From Myxococcaceae bacterium (GTDB lineage Bacteria; Myxococcota; Myxococcia; Myxococcales; Myxococcaceae), in NCBI GenBank assembly GCA_016926755.1, contig JAFGNZ010000172.1, positions 54,614 through 118,613 of the forward strand: a DNA stretch of 64,000 nt, read 5' to 3'. Position numbers and translations under genes: made by a program. The notes beneath the pieces are model-generated. The model had not been told where the DNA came from. It saw only the letters and a program-made list of their open reading frames with translations, and ran no database searches. Each line of letters starts with the position of its first letter. Positions within the stretch are counted from its first letter, which is position 1. Below, in pieces: positions 51,573-59,793 of the stretch.

Positions 51573-52169
51573 ATGTATCAGCGAGCGAGGGCGGGCGTGG
51601 ATTCCGAGAAGCAGGGGCGCGAGAAGTTCTCTGGCAACACCTTCCGGGCCTACCTCAACGGGCTGGAGGCGATGGGCCTGCGCGCCGTGGTCCGCGCGAT
51701 GGTGCCCGCGCGGGTGCAGCGGATGATGGACCACCCGCCGCCGGCCACCGCGTGGCTGGAGGGAGACGAGCTGCCGCTCCTCTTCAACGCCGTGCTGAAG
51801 CTGCAAGGGCTGCACGGCATGCGGGAGCTGGGGTACGCGGCGACGAGCGGCACCACGGGCCGCTTCCTCAAGCCGCTGATGCAGCTCACGCTGACCAAGC
51901 ACGGCCGCAGCCCGGACGCGCTCTTCTCCCGGCTGAGCTCCATCTGTCGCCCCTTCTTCCAGGGGCTCGACTTCCAGTTCACCCCCGAGGGGGCCCGCGC
52001 CGGGGTGCTGCAGATCCGCTCCTCCACTCCCCTGAGCGCCGCCTCCTGGGCCGCCTGGGAGGGCACGCTGCGCATCCTCTTCGACGAGTGCGGCGTCAGC
52101 ACCGGAAACATCAGCCCCAGCCTCCTCTCCGAGGAGGGCCGCCTGGCGACCCTGAGGGTGCGCTGGTAG
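51573..52169 (+). CDS. Hypothetical protein, single domain
   Basis: About 198 aa; a GTG at 51597 (VDSEKQGREKFSG) is an alternative start. No signal peptide or membrane helix. It has a helical N-terminus (FRAYLNGLEAMGLRAVVRAMVP), a middle block (WLEGDELPLLFNAVLKLQGLHGMRELGYAA) and a beta-rich C-terminus ending in LRVRW. The overall layout recalls the DUF2378/TIGR02265 myxobacterial paralogues (helical first part, beta ending) but the usual GRRF motif is not present, so I do not assign it. Flanked by the cyclase operon (divergent) and the ferritin-like pair. Confidence 0.65.
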   Translation: MYQRARAGVDSEKQGREKFSGNTFRAYLNGLEAMGLRAVVRAMVPARVQRMMDHPPPATAWLEGDELPLLFNAVLKLQGLHGMRELGYAATSGTTGRFLKPLMQLTLTKHGRSPDALFSRLSSICRPFFQGLDFQFTPEGARAGVLQIRSSTPLSAASWAAWEGTLRILFDECGVSTGNISPSLLSEEGRLATLRVRW

Positions 52170-52311
52170 TCCTCGGCGGGCGAGCGTCCAGACGAGCCGT
52201 CGCCGTGCCTCGTGGGGTCGCGAGCGAGGGGCCTCGCGCCATTGCCGGAGGCCGGCGCGCGCCAGAGCTTTAGCGGCGACTTGTTCACCCCTCCGTTCAA
52301 AGGAGTCAGAC

Positions 52312-53514
52312 GTGGCCCTGGAGCTCTTCAAGGAGAAAGGGGTGCCGCTGGATCGCCAGGTGTTCACCTGGAAGGATCTCGTGCAGCGCCCCTATAGCAA
52401 GCTGGATGACGACGCCTTCACCCGCGTGAGGGTCATCCTCATGAACGGCATCGAGTCGGATGCCGTGCGCTTCAAGCACATCGCCGCCCGCTTGAGCCGG
52501 AACCTCCGGGAGCCGCTCGCGCTCATCCGGCGCGTGGAGCACCACCAGCAGACGCTCATCAACTGGCTCAACCCATCGGACCAGAGCCCGATCGAGACGA
52601 CGCTCGGCTTCGAGCAGGTCGCCATCGAGGTGACGGCCAGCGTGGCCCAGAAGGAGCCGGATCCCTACCTGGCCCAGGCCTATCGCTTCGGGCTGCTGGA
52701 GGACTTCGATCACCTGTACCGGTACTCGGCCCTGTACGACCGGATCGAGGGCAAGGATCCGAACTACCTCATCCAGTCCTACTCCGACATCCGGCCCGGG
52801 CGGCCCACCTCGGTGGAGCACCGGCACCCGCTGGATGATCTGCGGCGGCCGTATGATCTGCGGACGGCGCACCCGCTGTCGAAGATCCACGCGCTGCTCA
52901 TCACCGCGGCCGAGTTCCAGACGCACGACTTCTACATGAACATCGGCCCGATGTTCAGCGATCCGGTGGCGCGGCAGCTCTACGCGGAGATCGCCTCCAT
53001 CGAGGAGCAGCACGTCACCCAGTACGGCTCGCTGATCGATCCGGACCAGACGCTGCTGGAGCAGTGGATGCTGCACGAGGCGATGGAGCTGTACTGCTAC
53101 TACTCGTGCCTGGCGTATGAGGGCAACGCGCGCATCAAGGCGATCTGGCAGCGGATGGTGGACTACGAGCTGGGCCACCTCCACCACGTGATGGAGCTGT
53201 TCCAGCGGCTGGAGGGGCGGGATCCGGCCGAGGTGCTGCCGGCCACGCTGCCGGACCTGGTCGACTTCAAGACGCACCGGGAGTTCGTCCGCCGCACCCT
53301 GGCCCAGGAGGTGGACCTGCGGGCCAAGGGCACGGAGTTCGTGGACAAGGCGGAGATCCCCACCGGGCACCGCTCGCTCCTCTACCGGGATCAGCTCAAC
53401 TCCGAGGGCTCGCCGTCGGAGATCGCGGCCGCGGGCTACCAGTGGAAGCCAGGCACCGAGCTGGTGGGGCGGGTGCAGGCCATTGGCGTCGGGCCGGAAG
53501 GGAGGCTGCAGTGA
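52312..53514 (+). CDS. Ferritin-like helical-bundle protein A
   Basis: 400 aa from a GTG at 52312 with AAGGAG upstream. No signal peptide. Two long all-helical regions carry E-x2-H-type iron motifs: SIEEQHVTQYGSL (EExxH) near residue 235, then DYELGHLHHVMELFQ near 285, with further acidic helices (FEQVAIEVTAS). This is the ferritin-like (rubrerythrin/DUF892-type) di-iron pattern, although the fold is longer than ferritin. The C-terminal ~60 residues are extended. Its stop overlaps the next gene's ATG by one base, so the pair is translated together. Likely oxidative or metal stress; unproven. Confidence 0.72.
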   Translation: MALELFKEKGVPLDRQVFTWKDLVQRPYSKLDDDAFTRVRVILMNGIESDAVRFKHIAARLSRNLREPLALIRRVEHHQQTLINWLNPSDQSPIETTLGFEQVAIEVTASVAQKEPDPYLAQAYRFGLLEDFDHLYRYSALYDRIEGKDPNYLIQSYSDIRPGRPTSVEHRHPLDDLRRPYDLRTAHPLSKIHALLITAAEFQTHDFYMNIGPMFSDPVARQLYAEIASIEEQHVTQYGSLIDPDQTLLEQWMLHEAMELYCYYSCLAYEGNARIKAIWQRMVDYELGHLHHVMELFQRLEGRDPAEVLPATLPDLVDFKTHREFVRRTLAQEVDLRAKGTEFVDKAEIPTGHRSLLYRDQLNSEGSPSEIAAAGYQWKPGTELVGRVQAIGVGPEGRLQ

Positions 53515-54272
53515 TGAAGAAGACATCCAGTGATGTGGGGCTCAACCGGACGGGGATCCAGACCTCGCCGCTCGACAGCAAGGAGGCCATCGAAGGCGCG
53601 CTGCAGGGACTGCCGAGCCAGGCGGGGACGGAGCGGGGCATCCTCGAGGTGCGTGACATCTACGCGCGGGAGAGTGACGGGCTGGGCACCGTGCCCGTGC
53701 CAGCCACGTTCAAGGGCGTGTTCACCATCGCCAAGGAGATGCTCAAGGGCAACAAGCCCACGGTGTTCATCGACAAGCTGGGCGAGCGCGCCGGCTTCGA
53801 GCGCACCGGGGTGAGGCTCTACGAGGCCGTGCTGGGCAAGTTCGACCTCCACGGCACGTGGCCCGGCGGCCCCTCGCGCGAGCAGCTGGAGAAGATCATG
53901 CGCGAGGAGCTGGCCCACTTCGCCCTCGTCCGCGACGTGCTGGAGAAGCTGGGCGCGGATCCGACGGCGCTCACGCCCTCGGCGGACCTGGTGTCCGTGG
54001 CCTCCAAGGGCATCCCCGCGGTGATCACCGATCCGCGCACCAACCTGGTGCAGTGCCTGGAGGCGCTGCTGGTGGCCGAGCTGACGGACAACGCCGGCTG
54101 GGAGCTGCTCATCCAGCTGGCCCAGGGGCTGGGCCAGGACAAGCTCGTCGAGCAGTTCGAGCAGGCGCTGGCGATCGAGGCGGAGCACCTGATGCTGGTG
54201 CGGCGGTGGCTCACCGCCGGAGTCACCGGCGAGGCCCGGGTGGCTGAGGCGGCCGGCGTGCCCGCGCCGTAG
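53514..54272 (+). CDS. Ferritin-like helical-bundle protein B
   Basis: 252 aa, ATG at 53514 sharing a base with the upstream stop. The first ~45 residues are extended. A four-helix region follows with di-iron motifs: MREELAHFALVRDVLEKLGA (EExxH) near residue 125 and IEAEHLMLVRRWLT (ExxH) near 225. Between them are PAVITDPRTNLVQCLEALLVAELTDNAGW helices. It resembles rubrerythrin/YciF-like proteins and pairs with gene A. No ferroxidase-nuclease motif seen. A 16-bp inverted repeat after the stop probably ends the transcript. Confidence 0.72.
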   Translation: MKKTSSDVGLNRTGIQTSPLDSKEAIEGALQGLPSQAGTERGILEVRDIYARESDGLGTVPVPATFKGVFTIAKEMLKGNKPTVFIDKLGERAGFERTGVRLYEAVLGKFDLHGTWPGGPSREQLEKIMREELAHFALVRDVLEKLGADPTALTPSADLVSVASKGIPAVITDPRTNLVQCLEALLVAELTDNAGWELLIQLAQGLGQDKLVEQFEQALAIEAEHLMLVRRWLTAGVTGEARVAEAAGVPAP

Positions 54273-54277
54273 CGCCT

Positions 54278-54323
54278 CGCTCTCGGGAGAGCGTCGCGGA
54301 AGGGGGCCGCTCTCCCGAGAGCG
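54278..54323 (+). terminator. 16-bp perfect inverted repeat after the ferritin-like operon
   Basis: CGCTCTCGGGAGAGCG (54278-54293) and its exact complement at 54308-54323 with a 14-base loop. Each arm is itself near-palindromic. No T-tract follows, so it would be a GC-only terminator or mRNA-stabilising hairpin. Confidence 0.5.
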
Positions 54324-54369
54324 CGGGCGAAAGGGGCGGTCACCGAGGAGGAGCGAGCCTGCAGCGGAG

Positions 54370-54561
54370 CCCATCCTTTTCGGCAAGCGGCGGCTGGGGG
54401 CCTCGCTGGTGGACATTGGCGCGCTCGGAGCCAGCCTCGCCGCCTCCATCGCCGCCGCTCGGAGGGTGGACAGGCCCGCCGCGGCGCTCGTGGCGCCCTA
54501 CCTGGGCTGGGTGTGCTTCGCCGGCCTGCTCAACGCGGAGCTCGGCCGCCGCAATCGGTAG
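54370..54561 (+). pseudogene. C-terminal remnant of a TspO/MBR-family protein
   Basis: A frame with no start reads PILFGKRRLGASLVDIGAL, then VAPYLGWVCFAGLLNAELGRRN before TAG at 54559-54561. This matches the last two helices of TspO tryptophan-rich sensory proteins (typical LFFG.RRP, PYLAWVSFAxxLN). The first three helices are missing; upstream lies the inverted repeat. TspO binds porphyrins in the membrane. Remnant of an inactivated gene. Confidence 0.7.
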
Positions 54562-54625
54562 CCTGGAAAATGCTGGGGAAATACCCGTTAGGGAAGATCT
54601 CCGTCGCCCAGCGTTGCTGTGCTGA

Positions 54626-55276
54626 ATGGACGCTGCTGCCCTACACCCTCACGGCCTGCGGACCGGGCGCTTCTTCTCTCCGTGCTTGACTGTCCGGGAG
54701 CGGGCGGACCAGCCTGCGCCCTCCGTGGAATCCCGGTCTCTGCCAGCTCCCACCCTCGACAGCCGGTGGTTCGCCGTCTTCGTCCGCGAGCACGAGCCCG
54801 CCCTCCACGCCACCGCGCTGCGGCTGTGCGGCAACGCCACCGACGCGAGGGATCTCGTCCAGGACACCCTGGAGCGCGGGCTGCGCAGCCTGGAGCGCTT
54901 CAAGCCGGGCACGGATGGCCGCGCGTGGCTGCTCACCATCCTCCACCACATCTTCATCGACCGGTGCCGCTCGCGCACGCGGGAGCGCCGGGCGGATGTC
55001 TCCGCCGAGGAGGTGGAGGAGCGCGTCGCCGCCCCCGAGGCCGACGCGCAGCCCGCCTGGGCCGCGATCAGCCCCGAGCAGCTCCGCGAGGCGCTGGAGA
55101 AGATCCCCGAGGAGTTCCGCCTCGTCTACCAGCTCCACGCGCTGGAGGGGCGCTCCTATATCGAGATTGCTGAACGGCTCGGCATCCCCAAGGCCACCGT
55201 GGGCACGCGGCTCATCCGCGCGCGCCGCCGCCTCAAGGAGCTGCTGATGCCCACCGTCACCGGAGCCGAGGCATGA
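54626..55276 (+). CDS. ECF-family RNA polymerase sigma factor
   Basis: 216 aa from the ATG at 54626; a GTG near 54725 would give a shorter form and is equally possible, because the first ~35 residues have no family match. Region 2 is RWFAVFVREHEPALHATALRL, then ARDLVQDTLERGLRSLERFKPG and WLLTILHHIFIDRCRSR. Region 4 is LREALEKIPEEFRLVYQLHALEGRSYIEIAERLGIPKATVGTRLIRARRRLKELL. Its stop overlaps the anti-sigma ATG (ATGA, 55273-55276), the classical sigma/anti-sigma coupling. It should direct envelope-stress genes. Confidence 0.88.
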   Translation: MDAAALHPHGLRTGRFFSPCLTVRERADQPAPSVESRSLPAPTLDSRWFAVFVREHEPALHATALRLCGNATDARDLVQDTLERGLRSLERFKPGTDGRAWLLTILHHIFIDRCRSRTRERRADVSAEEVEERVAAPEADAQPAWAAISPEQLREALEKIPEEFRLVYQLHALEGRSYIEIAERLGIPKATVGTRLIRARRRLKELLMPTVTGAEA

Positions 55277-56928
55277 GGGGCATGTCCGATATGGGCGATG
55301 ACATCCATGAGCTCGTCCACGCCTTCGCGGATGGGGAGCTGGAGCCGGCCGAGGCCGAGGCCTTCCGGGAGCACCTGGCCGCCTGTCAGCGGTGCCAGGC
55401 GGAGCTGGACGACATCCTCCAGCTCCAGGCGCTGAGCGGACGGCTGGCCGCGACGCAGGCGAAGCAGGCCGCGGCTCCGGCGGAGGCTGTCCGGCCGGTG
55501 GAGCTGGCTCCGCCCGCGGAGACGGCCCGGTCGGCGGAGCCACCTCCTTCCCGCGCCTTTCGCCCCGCATGGGCCCGGCGGCGCACCGCGCTCGCGGTGG
55601 TGCTGGGGGGCTCGCTGGCCGCGGCCTTCGCCCTGGTCGTCCTCCGCGGCCCGGGCGTGGACACGGGTGGGGTGGGGCCCGAGGCGCTGGCGCTGGCGCC
55701 CTCGCGCTCCCTGGAGGCGCGGCTGAGCTACGGGGGGGCCAGCGGCTGGCGGCCCTACAGCCCGATGCGCTCGGGCAACGGGCTCTCGCCGGACATGGTG
55801 CCCCTGGAGACGCTGGCGAAGCTGGAGCAGGCCGGCGATCTCCATGGCCTGGCCACCAGCTACCTGCTGCGCGGCGAGCGTGAGCAGGCGGCCGGCTCTC
55901 TGGAGAAGCTCTCCGCCTCCCCCGACGTGGAGAGCGACCGCGCGGCGGTGGCCCTCTCGAAGGGCGCGCTGGCAGAGGCGCTCGTCCTCCTGGAGTCCGC
56001 GCTGCGGAAGGCGCCGAACCACGCGCCTTCGCTGTGGAACCGGGGCCTCGTGCTGCGCGAGCTGGGGCTGGAGCTGCTGGCCGCGGAGAGCTTCGGCAAG
56101 GTGGCGGCGCTCAACGAGCCCGGCTGGAGCGAAGAGGCCCGTGAGCGCCAGGCCACGCTGGAGCGGCAGGGGCTGGAGCTCCAGCGCCGGTGGGAGGCCG
56201 TGGCGGACGCCGCCAAGGCCATGGTGGAGCAGGGCACGCCCCTCTCCGAGAGCCAGGTGCGGGAGGCCCCGTCACTGGCCCGCCGCTCCCTGTACCAGGC
56301 CGTCTGGTCCGCGCCCTCCGCCGAGCGCGTCCGCGCGCTGCTGCCCGTGGCCCGGGCCCTGGATGCGCACTATGCCCCCCCTGTGCTCGAGCCGTACCTG
56401 GTGCGCACCGCGCGGCGGGACTTCTCCCAGCGGGGGCCCCTGGCGGCCACCTTCGCCCAGGTGCTCGCGGGCTCGCTGGACACCAGCGCCGCCGAGGGCT
56501 TCATCCGCCAGCTCCAGGCCGCGGGCGAGAAGGACATCCTCCTGGGCGCCCTCCCGCTGCTCCAGCAGCTCCCGGCGCGGCTGAACGCCTACGAGACCGC
56601 GGCGCGCGAGGTGGGCGATCCCTGGTTCGTGATGAGCGCCGTGGTGCAGCGGGCCAGGGCCCAACGCGCCGCCGGGGAGCCGGACCCGGCGGAATCGACG
56701 CTGCAGGCCGCGCTGCCCCTGTGCGAGCAGCTGGGGCTGGACTACCGCTGCGCGGAGATGGCGCAGGCGCTGGCGGAGCTGTACACCGCCGAGCGCAAGC
56801 TGCCCGCGGCCCGCGAGTACGCGCTGCGCGGGCTGAAGTGGGCGCAGCAGGCGAGCGATGCGGAGCTGGAGGGACGGCTCCTCCAGAGCCTCGTCGGCGC
56901 ACGCGCCAGCGAGGAGCCTTCGCCTTGA
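55273..56928 (+). CDS. Anti-sigma factor with zf-HC2 head, membrane helix and periplasmic TPR tail
   Basis: 551 aa. The cytoplasmic head (~8-55) has the anti-sigma zinc finger HLAACQRCQ (HxxxCxxC). A Pro/Ala-rich linker leads to a single membrane helix (~108-128, TALAVVLGGSLAAAFALVVL). The rest (~150-550) lies outside and is built of helical repeats of TPR type (AVALSKGALAEALVLLESALRKAPN, ESTLQAALPLCEQLGLDYR, ARQYALRGLKWAQQ-like). A normal anti-sigma ends soon after the helix; the long TPR sensor is unusual. It should release the ECF factor when the tail binds or loses a partner. Confidence 0.82.
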   Translation: MRGMSDMGDDIHELVHAFADGELEPAEAEAFREHLAACQRCQAELDDILQLQALSGRLAATQAKQAAAPAEAVRPVELAPPAETARSAEPPPSRAFRPAWARRRTALAVVLGGSLAAAFALVVLRGPGVDTGGVGPEALALAPSRSLEARLSYGGASGWRPYSPMRSGNGLSPDMVPLETLAKLEQAGDLHGLATSYLLRGEREQAAGSLEKLSASPDVESDRAAVALSKGALAEALVLLESALRKAPNHAPSLWNRGLVLRELGLELLAAESFGKVAALNEPGWSEEARERQATLERQGLELQRRWEAVADAAKAMVEQGTPLSESQVREAPSLARRSLYQAVWSAPSAERVRALLPVARALDAHYAPPVLEPYLVRTARRDFSQRGPLAATFAQVLAGSLDTSAAEGFIRQLQAAGEKDILLGALPLLQQLPARLNAYETAAREVGDPWFVMSAVVQRARAQRAAGEPDPAESTLQAALPLCEQLGLDYRCAEMAQALAELYTAERKLPAAREYALRGLKWAQQASDAELEGRLLQSLVGARASEEPSP

Positions 56929-56946
56929 GCGCCGCCTGCTCCCCGC

Positions 56947-57114
56947 TCAGTTCCGGAAGCGCGTGGGCTTGAGCGGGTTGATGGCCAGCCAGACGGCGAA
57001 GTAGCGCGCCTGGACCTCGTTGGCGCAGCGCACTTCCTGGATGCGGCCGCCCATCTTCACGCGGATGAGCCAGCCGTCCTTCTCGCGGGTCAGGGTAGGG
57101 GTGTCGGTCGTCAT
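56947..57114 (-). CDS. Small conserved protein (55 aa)
   Basis: 55 aa from the ATG at 57114, with AAGGA nine bases upstream; a longer start at 57123 has too short a spacing. The sequence is compact and beta-rich (LTREKDGWLIRVKMGGRIQEVRCANEVQARYFAVWLAI) and ends in KPTRF. It looks like a single small beta domain, DNA- or RNA-binding or regulatory in size. It lies 18 bp from the convergent anti-sigma gene. No family recognised. Confidence 0.65.
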   Translation of the reverse strand: MTTDTPTLTREKDGWLIRVKMGGRIQEVRCANEVQARYFAVWLAINPLKPTRFRN

Positions 57115-57261
57115 GGGGTTCATTCCTTGTTGGGGCCTCCGACTCCTCCAAGCAGCCGGCATGCCAGCGCGCGAAGCGTGGGATTGCGGGCGGTTGCCGG
57201 GGTGCTGCGATCACGATCCGACACCCGGGCTGTCATTCTTGCAGACCGGCCTGCAAGACTT

Positions 57262-59223
57262 TCAGTGTACGGCGTGCGCCGCGGCGTGCTCGCCCGACAC
57301 CGAGGCCTCCTGGAGTGTCGGCAGGGCCACATAGAATGTGGAGCCGTGGCCCACGGCGCTCTCCACCCAGATGCGGCCGCCGTGGCGCTCGACGATGTCG
57401 CGGCAGATGTAGAGCCCCAGCCCCAGCCCGCCATAGGAGTGGGTGGAGACGTTGCGCGCGCGGAAGTAGCGCTCGAAGAGGTGCTCCAGCTGATCAGTGG
57501 GGATGCCAATGCCGGGATCCCTCACCGCCAGCAGCGCCACGTCGCCCCGGGGCTCCAGGGACACGTCGATGGCGCCGCCGCCCGGGCTGTACTTCAGCGC
57601 GTTCTCCAGCAGGTTGGCGATGACCTGCTCCAGCCGGTACGGATCGCCCAGCACCTGGAGGGGCGCGGACGGGGGGTGGAAGGTGATGCGGTGCTGGGCG
57701 TCGGAGGTGCCCTCCGTCACGCGGATGACATGCTCGATGAGGACGTCCAGCCGCGTGGGCTGGGTGCGCAGGGCCAGCCCCCCTGCCTCGATGCGCGAGG
57801 CGTCCAGCAGATCATTGATGAGGGCGGTGAGGCGCAGCAGGTGTTGGCGCGCGTGGCGCAGGGCCGAGGGATCCACGGCCTCGCCGCGCTCCAGGCGGCG
57901 CTCGAGGTTGGCCAGGCGCAGCGAGAGCGGCGTGAGCGGCGTCTTCAGCTCGTGGGAGGCGATGGTGAGGAAGTCGTCTCGCACGCGCACGGCCTCCTGG
58001 GCCTCGCGGAAGAGGCGGGCGCGCTCCTGCTCCGCCTGCTTGCGAGCGGTGATCTCCTCCACGACCGCGCCGACACCCAGGAGCCGGCCGTCCTTCCGGT
58101 GCACCGGGTAGAAGCTGCAGGCCCAGTAGCGGAGGGGGGGCTCACGGCCGAGGTCCGCGCCGCTCAGCTCTATCTTCTCCAGGGGCTTGTCCGAGCCGAG
58201 GATCCCCTGGAGCATCCGCTCCAGCGTGGCCCCTGGCGAGCCGAGCACCTCCGAGGGCCGCCGGCCGAGGTGCTCCTCGGCCGGCCTGCCGTTGACGCGC
58301 GCCAGCATGTCATTGATGTACACGTAGCGCAGGCTCGGATCCAGGAAGGCGAGGCCGATGGGCGCGGCGCGCGTGAACGCGTCCACCAGCGCCGCCTCGA
58401 TGGCGAGCTCCTCCTCGATGCGCCGCTGCTCGGTGATGTCCTCGATGATGCCCACGCCGCCGCTCACCTGGCCGGTGTCATTGCAGCAGGGCGCGAAGTG
58501 GGCGCGCACCGGCGTCACCTTGTCGGCGGTGACGGAGGAGTAGTCCCCCTCGAAGTGGGTGTGCTCGCCGGCGAGCGTGGCGCGGATGCAGCGCTTGATG
58601 CGCTCGTCCCGCAGCGTCAGCAGGTTCAGCCCGATGAGCAGCTGCTTCGAGGAGCCGATGATGCGGACGAAGTAGTCATTGCACGCGGTGATGATGGGGA
58701 CCTTGTTGAAGTGGAAGATGCCGAGCGGCGCGTTCTCGAAGATGCTCTGGTAGAGGCGCGCCGCGGTGGAGGGCTCGTGCGAGGCGCCCGCGTGCCCGTA
58801 CTTCCAGAGCTGGATGGCCGTGTCCTGCTCGAGGCCCCCCGGGGCGAAGCTGGGCGCCTCCGGGATGCGCCGCAGCGACAGGAGGATGCACTCGCGCTCG
58901 CCTTCGCGGGCGTGGCCTACCGTGGCCTCCAGCAGCAGCTCCTCGCCGCCCCGCCGCCGGAGGGGCAGGAGGATGGGGCGCCCTCCCTGGGCGGAGTGCT
59001 GGCCGAGCAGGTAGCGGAGCAGGGAGCTGCCCTCCACGTCATGGAGGCGCTGGGGGACGAGGGCGGTGAAGGGCTGTCCCAGCAGCGCTTCACGCTTCCA
59101 GCCGAGCAGCCGCTCCGCGGCCGGGGTGAGGTGCACGATGCACTCCTGACCGTTGCAGGCCACCAGGGGGTCGGGGCTGGCCTCCAGCAGGAGCTTGAAC
59201 AGGTCACCGTTCGCATGCGCCAC
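57262..59223 (-). CDS. Triple-PAS soluble sensor histidine kinase
   Basis: 653 aa from a GTG at 59223 with AGGAGAG eight bases upstream; the longer frame to 59319 lacks one. Three PAS domains lie at ~5-110, ~150-270 and ~275-400; the second holds a PAC-like GGVGIIEDITEQRR. HisKA has the phosphoacceptor FLTIASHELKTPLTPL; HATPase shows ENALKYSPGGG, DPGIGIP and GLGLGLYI. No membrane helix, so it senses an internal cue. No response regulator is adjacent. The C-terminal ~20 residues after the ATPase are Ala/His-rich. Same subfamily as the kinase at 2745-4976. Confidence 0.9.
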   Translation of the reverse strand: MAHANGDLFKLLLEASPDPLVACNGQECIVHLTPAAERLLGWKREALLGQPFTALVPQRLHDVEGSSLLRYLLGQHSAQGGRPILLPLRRRGGEELLLEATVGHAREGERECILLSLRRIPEAPSFAPGGLEQDTAIQLWKYGHAGASHEPSTAARLYQSIFENAPLGIFHFNKVPIITACNDYFVRIIGSSKQLLIGLNLLTLRDERIKRCIRATLAGEHTHFEGDYSSVTADKVTPVRAHFAPCCNDTGQVSGGVGIIEDITEQRRIEEELAIEAALVDAFTRAAPIGLAFLDPSLRYVYINDMLARVNGRPAEEHLGRRPSEVLGSPGATLERMLQGILGSDKPLEKIELSGADLGREPPLRYWACSFYPVHRKDGRLLGVGAVVEEITARKQAEQERARLFREAQEAVRVRDDFLTIASHELKTPLTPLSLRLANLERRLERGEAVDPSALRHARQHLLRLTALINDLLDASRIEAGGLALRTQPTRLDVLIEHVIRVTEGTSDAQHRITFHPPSAPLQVLGDPYRLEQVIANLLENALKYSPGGGAIDVSLEPRGDVALLAVRDPGIGIPTDQLEHLFERYFRARNVSTHSYGGLGLGLYICRDIVERHGGRIWVESAVGHGSTFYVALPTLQEASVSGEHAAAHAVH

Positions 59224-59419
59224 AGGCTCGTCTCTCCTGGGGACGCGAGTATTCCGAGCGGGGAGACCGAGAGGGAACGGGCCGCTCTCACCCAGGTACA
59301 GGCCCCGCGGGGGGCGCATCCCCGCTGAGTAGAGATAAGCACTGCGGGAGTGCGGGACTGGAAGAGGGGAGCGGCGTGAGGGGCTTGGAGAACGGACGGG
59401 CAGACGGAGGCTCGCTGCA

Positions 59420-59776
59420 TCACCTCGCGCGGGCTCCGCGCCTGGGCTTCGCGCGCAGCTCCCGCGCCTTGCGTGTCCGGGGTTCCTCGGCCCTCACCTG
59501 GAAGCGGTCGCAGTTGGCCAGGAAGGCCTCGGTGAGGCGGCGCACGACGGCCGGCTCGGTGCTGAGGATGCTGAAGGGGTGGCGGCAGGTCCGGAACTCT
59601 CCGCAGAAGAAGGTCGCCCCGGGCGTCTTCTTCAACGGGTGGCAGGTCGTCCACGGCGCCACCGGGTGTGTCTCGAGCAGGGCGAGCAGCTGCTCGAGGG
59701 AGGCTGGCGGCGCGCCAGGAGCGTGGGAGCCGTTGCGGATGATCTGGGTATAGGGTGCTCGTGGCTTCTTGGGCAT
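59420..59776 (-). CDS. Hypothetical protein (118 aa)
   Basis: 118 aa. N-terminal basic stretch (MPKKPRAPYTQIIRNG), a middle part with two Cys (TTCHPLKKTPGATFFCGEFRTCRHPFSIL, three Cys with the first) and a basic, Arg-rich C-terminus. The C-H-x-C spacing suggests a possible metal-binding fold. It lies 17 bp upstream (minus-strand sense) of nothing related; its neighbour at 59794 is a kinase gene on the same strand, so the two may be co-transcribed. No family recognised. Confidence 0.6.
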   Translation of the reverse strand: MPKKPRAPYTQIIRNGSHAPGAPPASLEQLLALLETHPVAPWTTCHPLKKTPGATFFCGEFRTCRHPFSILSTEPAVVRRLTEAFLANCDRFQVRAEEPRTRKARELRAKPRRGARAR

Positions 59777-59793
59777 GGGAACGACGGCCGGCT

